From contig JAJFZO010000229.1 in assembly GCA_021397835.1 (NCBI GenBank), positions 4,702,001 through 4,766,000 on the forward strand: a DNA stretch of 64,000 nucleotides, read 5' to 3'. Every line of letters begins with the position of its first letter. Within the stretch, counting starts at the first letter, position 1. The notes below the pieces were generated by a model. It searched no databases. It worked only from the letters and a program-made list of their open reading frames with translations, and was not told the origin of the DNA. The position numbers were made by a program, and so were the translations under genes. This DNA comes from Moringa oleifera. Taxonomy: Eukaryota; Streptophyta; Magnoliopsida; Brassicales; Moringaceae. Positions 60,689 to 64,000 of this stretch are shown here, piece after piece.

Positions 60689-61314
60689 ATCTAAGTGCCA
60701 AGGCATAGGCATGGTGAGTCTTGCTTCATGCCCAGACCTATAAGTGTCGAGGACCATGCTAGCAAGGCAAAAACTCATAAGTTAGATATGGGAACGAATG
60801 CGAGAGACTTGATAAGAAATCAAGTTTCATACTCACAATGGCAAGATACGTTGATGAGCTAGGAACATTGTGAAGCGAGGAATAAAGCACAAAAATAGAC
60901 CTACAAGCTCGCTTAGAGGGAAAGCGGCAGAGAGATGCCTCAAGCAAGCACCAACACATACTGGTGCGAATATGTCCAGTGACGGGAACACAGGGCAGAT
61001 TTCAGGAACCCAACTTGGAATGGATGGAAAGTCTAGCAAGCGAAGATATTTTACAAAGAAAGGATATGGCTATTGGCTAGAGGAGGATCAAGGCAATAAA
61101 AAGATACGACAAAGATGTCTATCCAAAAAGTGAAGGGAGATAAGGCTCGAGAAGAGTCCTGAACGGGAACCACCTCCTCAAACATATCCAAATTGATTGA
61201 AAGCAGATAAGAAGGCTTGGAGAAGACTTTAAAGGAGATGAGATCCTTGACTCAAGGAGAGTCCTTGTAGGAGAAGGATGCTATCCAAATATCCTTTACT
61301 CATGGAGAGTCCTT
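60675..61314 (+). repeat. LTR, 5' part (copy 2)
   Basis: Starts TGTCAGACCC and follows the LTR of copy 1 to the second 48-bp repeat. It then switches to 3' ETS sequence. The switch lies within AGTCCTT (61308-61314), which is present in both partners. The TATA box and R/U5 region are absent from this part. Confidence 0.85.
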
Positions 61315-62337
61315 TGGGCTTGTAGAGAATGAGAAACACAAGGGAAAAACAGTTGGAAACATATCAGGAACCATTGGGGAACTAAGTGTTACTCCAATAA
61401 AAAAAATATATATCTAACATAAACTTGTCCCTTGATATTGTCCCTTGGCAAAGTACTACCCAGTAAGCGAGCCAGGGAGCCACGTCACACAAACACTGGG
61501 CACAGGAGGCATGCCTCGGCATCAGCCAGGCCACTAACACCCATCACTTGCCAGCCCTTTCATCCCTGACCCTCGACATGGTGCCCAGTGAGCAAGCAAA
61601 GGGAGCCACTCGCACGGACCCTAGGCATGGGAGGCATGCCTCGGTAGCCCCCAGCAGGCATGGCATGGGCTGGTGGCCCAGCGTGCGGTAGCGGTGGGCG
61701 CACCAACCAGGCCATGGGCACCAATCGTGAGCCAGCCCCGTCGTCCTTGCACCTTGACTTACTGCCCAGCGAGTGAGCCAGTGGAGCTGCGTTGCATGGA
61801 CTCTAGTCACAGGAGGCATGCCCCGGCAGCCCCTAGTAGGCACGGCATGGGCTGCTTGCGCAACGTGCAACAGCGGTGGGTGCGCCAACCAGGCCACGGT
61901 CATCCATCACGAGCTAGCCCTCTAGTCCCTGGCCGTCGACATGGTGCCTAGCTAGCGTACCAAGGAAGCCGCGTCGCATGGACCTTCGGCATGGGAGGCA
62001 TGCCTCGGTAACCCTAGTAGGAATGGCATGGGTTGCTTGCCCAGCGTGCGGCAGTGGTGGGTGCACCTGTCAGGCCACGGGCGCCCATTGTGTGCCAACC
62101 CCCACGTCTCTTTCCCTTGACATGGTGCCCAGTGAGCGAGCCAGGGGAGCCACGTCGCACAGACCTTGGGCACGGGTGGGATTCCTCGGCAGCCCCCAAC
62201 AGGCACCACATGGGCTGCTTGCCCAGCATGCGGCAGTGATGGGCCCATGAGCCAGACCACAGGCGCCCATCATGAGCCAGCCCCTTATCCCTGTCCCTCG
62301 ACATAGTGCCTAGTGAGCTAGTCCAAGGGAGCCGTGT
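61308..62337 (+). repeat. IGS segment (3' ETS piece plus ~5 subrepeats) caught inside the LTR
   Basis: 61308-61457 matches 1138-1290 and 42486-42637 (CCTTTGGGCTTGTAGAG, A/T stretch). 61458-62337 holds about five 182-bp units, one of them shortened. The flanks are the two halves of one LTR. The LTR interior, equivalent to about 13450-13935, has been replaced. Confidence 0.83.
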
Positions 62338-62432
62338 CTTTTTGCATGGGCTTAAAAGTTGGGTTGGTTAGGTGGATGCATCTAGCGCCATTACACTCGA
62401 GTTGTGCTGATCCTGTAACTGACGATGTGACA
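62338..62432 (+). repeat. LTR, 3' end (copy 2)
   Basis: About 95 bp matching 13936-14034 (AAGTTGGGTTGGTTAGGTGG, ending ATGTGACA). It is joined to CCTACTATGG of 18S exactly as in copy 1. Confidence 0.85.
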
Positions 62433-62514
62433 CCTACTATGGTGGTGATGGGTGACAGAGAGTTACCCAATGTTGGAGAGGGAGCTTGAGAAATGACTAC
62501 CACATCCAAGAAGG
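62433..62514 (+). pseudogene. 18S rRNA fragment, ~80 nt
   Basis: CCTACTATGGTGGTGATGGG through GAGCTTGAGAAATGACTACC to CATCCAAGAAG corresponds to 14035-14120 in unit B and about 37234-37320 in unit D, with some change in the middle. It is cut by the inverted protease fragment that follows. Confidence 0.85.
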
Positions 62515-62689
62515 TCCAACATTGCCATTGCATCCTTCCCGTTTACCTTCACTGGGACATAGATCAACCTTTTCTGCAAGTTCTTGTGTGTGATTGCATT
62601 CAATAATTGGATGTCACGCCCGAGTTATGGCATTCCCTTCCTCTTCCTCGAGGGAATCCTCTGATACTATGAGCGTCGCTAACTTCTCC
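62515..62689 (-). pseudogene. inverted copy of protease 5' fragment
   Basis: The reverse complement matches 59595-59769, including the EDSLEEEEG-encoding stretch, with a few changes near 62612 (GGATGTCACGCCC). The left end is within TCCAACATTGCC and the right end within AACTTCTCC, the same start point as the left border of copy 2. The two arms form an inverted repeat of ~175 bp around 2.7 kb. Confidence 0.88.
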
Positions 62690-64000
62690 TGTGGCCTGGC
62701 TGTCACGCCCATCGCTGCTGGACCCTAGGCAAACAGCCAATGCTGGGCCTGCTGGAGGCTGCCGAGGTGTGCCTTCTATGCCCAGGGTCCATGCGATGCA
62801 GTTCACCTGGCACGCTCGCTGGGCACTATGTCGAGGGGCAGGGACGAGGGTGCTGGCTCGTGATGGGCGCTCGTGGCCTGGCTTGCGCACCCACCGCTAC
62901 CGCTTGATGGGCAGGCAGCCTATGCCATGCCTGCTGGGGGCTGCCGCAGTGTCTCCCGTGCCAAGGGTCCATGCGACGTGGCTCCCCTGCCTCATTCGCT
63001 GCGCTGTATGTCGAGGGGCTGGCTCGCGGTGGGCGCCCGTGGCCTGGCTGGTGCGCCCAACACTACCGCACGCTGGGCAAGCTGCCCATACCGTGCATGC
63101 TTGGGGTTGCCAAGGTGTGCTTCCTGTGCCTCCGATCTGTGAAATGCGGCTCACCTGGCTCGCTCACTGGGCACTATGACGAGGAGCAAGGACGAGGGGG
63201 CTGGCTTCCAATTGGCGCCCATGGCCTGGCTTGCATGCCAGCTGCAGCCACACGGGGGGCAAGCAGCCCATGCCGAGCCTGCTGGGGGTTGCCGAGGCAT
63301 CCCTCCCATGCCCAGGTTCGTGCGACATGGTTCCCCTGGCTCGCTCGCTGGGCAGTAAATAGAGGGGCAGGGACGAGGGGGCCGGCACGTGATAGGTGCC
63401 TGTGGCCTTGCTGGTGTGCCCACCGCTGCCGCATGCCGGGCAAGCAGCCCATGCCGTGCCTGCTGGGGGCTGCCGAGGCATGCTTCCCATGACCAGGGTC
63501 CGTGCGACGCGGCCCCCCTGGCTCGCTCACTGGGCAATAAGTCATGGGGCAGGGACGAGGGGGCTGGCACGAAATGGGCGCACGTGGCCTTTTTGGTGTG
63601 CCCACCACTGCCGCATGCTGGGCAAGCAGCCCATGCCATGCCTGCTGGGGGCTGCCCAGTCCTGCCTCTCGTACCCAGGGTCCGTGCGACGAGGCACCCT
63701 TAGCTCGATCGCTGGGCACTATGTCGAGGGGAATGGACGAAAGGGCTGGCTCGTGATGGGCGCCACTGGCCTGGCTGGCACACCCACCGTCGCCGCACGC
63801 TGGGCACCTGACCCATGCCGTGCCTGCTGGGGGGCTGCCGAGGCATGCCTCCCATGCCCAGGGTCCATGTGAGACAGCTCCCCTGGCTTGCTCGCTGGGC
63901 AGTAAATGGAGGGGCAGGGACGAGGGGGCTGGTTAGCGATGGGCGCCAATGCCCTAGCTGGTGCGCCCACAGCTGCCGCATGGTGGACAAGTGGCCCATG
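62690..64000 (-). repeat. IGS subrepeats in inverted orientation, copy of ~52640-53950
   Basis: From 62690 the subrepeats read on the minus strand. In reverse complement they match 52640-53950 unit by unit, with the same private variants (CAGCCTCCAACAGGCCCAGC, CCGTGCGGCTGCGG, ACCTACTTCC-type ends). The inverted block continues past the window end. This is the only orientation change in 64 kb. Confidence 0.88.

Larger units (their letters stand above)
59595..62432 (+). mobile_element. Ty3/gypsy chromodomain element, copy 2, truncated and interrupted by IGS sequence
   Basis: The element starts abruptly at GGAGAAGTTAGCGACG inside an IGS repeat. It has protease, the same jump to the integrase C-terminus and chromodomain, the LTR start (60675), then about 1 kb of rDNA spacer, and finally the LTR end (62338-62432) joined to 18S at the same nucleotide as copy 1. 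The shared internal deletion and shared insertion point mean both copies descend from one insertion that was duplicated with its surroundings. Confidence 0.87.

Noticed and set aside
62338..62432. Second independent retrotransposon insertion in 18S
   Set aside because: It has the same LTR end and the same 18S base as copy 1, and the copies also share the internal deletion, so duplication of one event is simpler.

Overview
The window is plant nuclear DNA: a cluster of decayed 45S ribosomal DNA (18S-ITS1-5.8S-ITS2-26S) with very long intergenic spacers (IGS). It contains no functional protein gene that I can support. ITS1 is about 248 bp and ITS2 about 175-221 bp, which fits an angiosperm better than a gymnosperm. 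I cannot name the species. Ribosomal segments lie head to tail on the + strand up to about 62.5 kb, after which the sequence turns round.  Layout: (A) 1-1031 is a 26S 3' end. It is followed by IGS with about 33 copies of a 182-bp subrepeat (1291-7345), an AT-rich upstream spacer, a Pol I start-like site (about 7895), part of the 5' ETS, and then a deletion into the last ~360 nt of an 18S, with ITS1, 5.8S, ITS2 and the first ~1.57 kb of a 26S (to 11063). (B) 11064-14034 is a 5'-truncated Ty3/gypsy chromodomain retrotransposon whose LTR end sits inside an 18S gene. That 18S (14035-15495) runs into a deleted ITS1/26S remnant and 14 IGS repeats. (C) 18993-24611 is the most complete unit, followed by a 12.3-kb IGS that carries a 1.2-kb solo LTR with a 5-bp target duplication (32614-33822). 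(D) 36892-42382 is another nearly complete unit, followed by at least 17 kb of 182-bp repeats (42638-59594). (E) 59595-62514 is a second copy of the same retrotransposon/18S junction, with a piece of IGS caught inside its LTR. (F) 62515-64000 is an inverted duplication of retrotransposon and IGS sequence.  No rDNA unit looks functional. Universally conserved sites are hit: the sarcin-ricin loop in A and D, the 530 loop in B, C and D, and the plant 5.8S signature motif in A and C. Each unit also carries deletions. The substitutions I noticed are mostly C-to-T and G-to-A, as expected of long-silenced, methylated DNA. The first 6.1 kb is repeated at 41349-47450 at roughly 95% identity by eye, so duplication continued after decay began.  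The long open frames through the repeats (up to 396 codons, both strands) are by-products of a GC-rich, stop-poor satellite whose 182-bp period is not a multiple of three. The most informative signals are structural: duplicated retrotransposon/18S junctions, microhomology deletions, higher-order repeats, the fold-back at 62.5 kb, and paired dyad motifs preserved in a decaying repeat.
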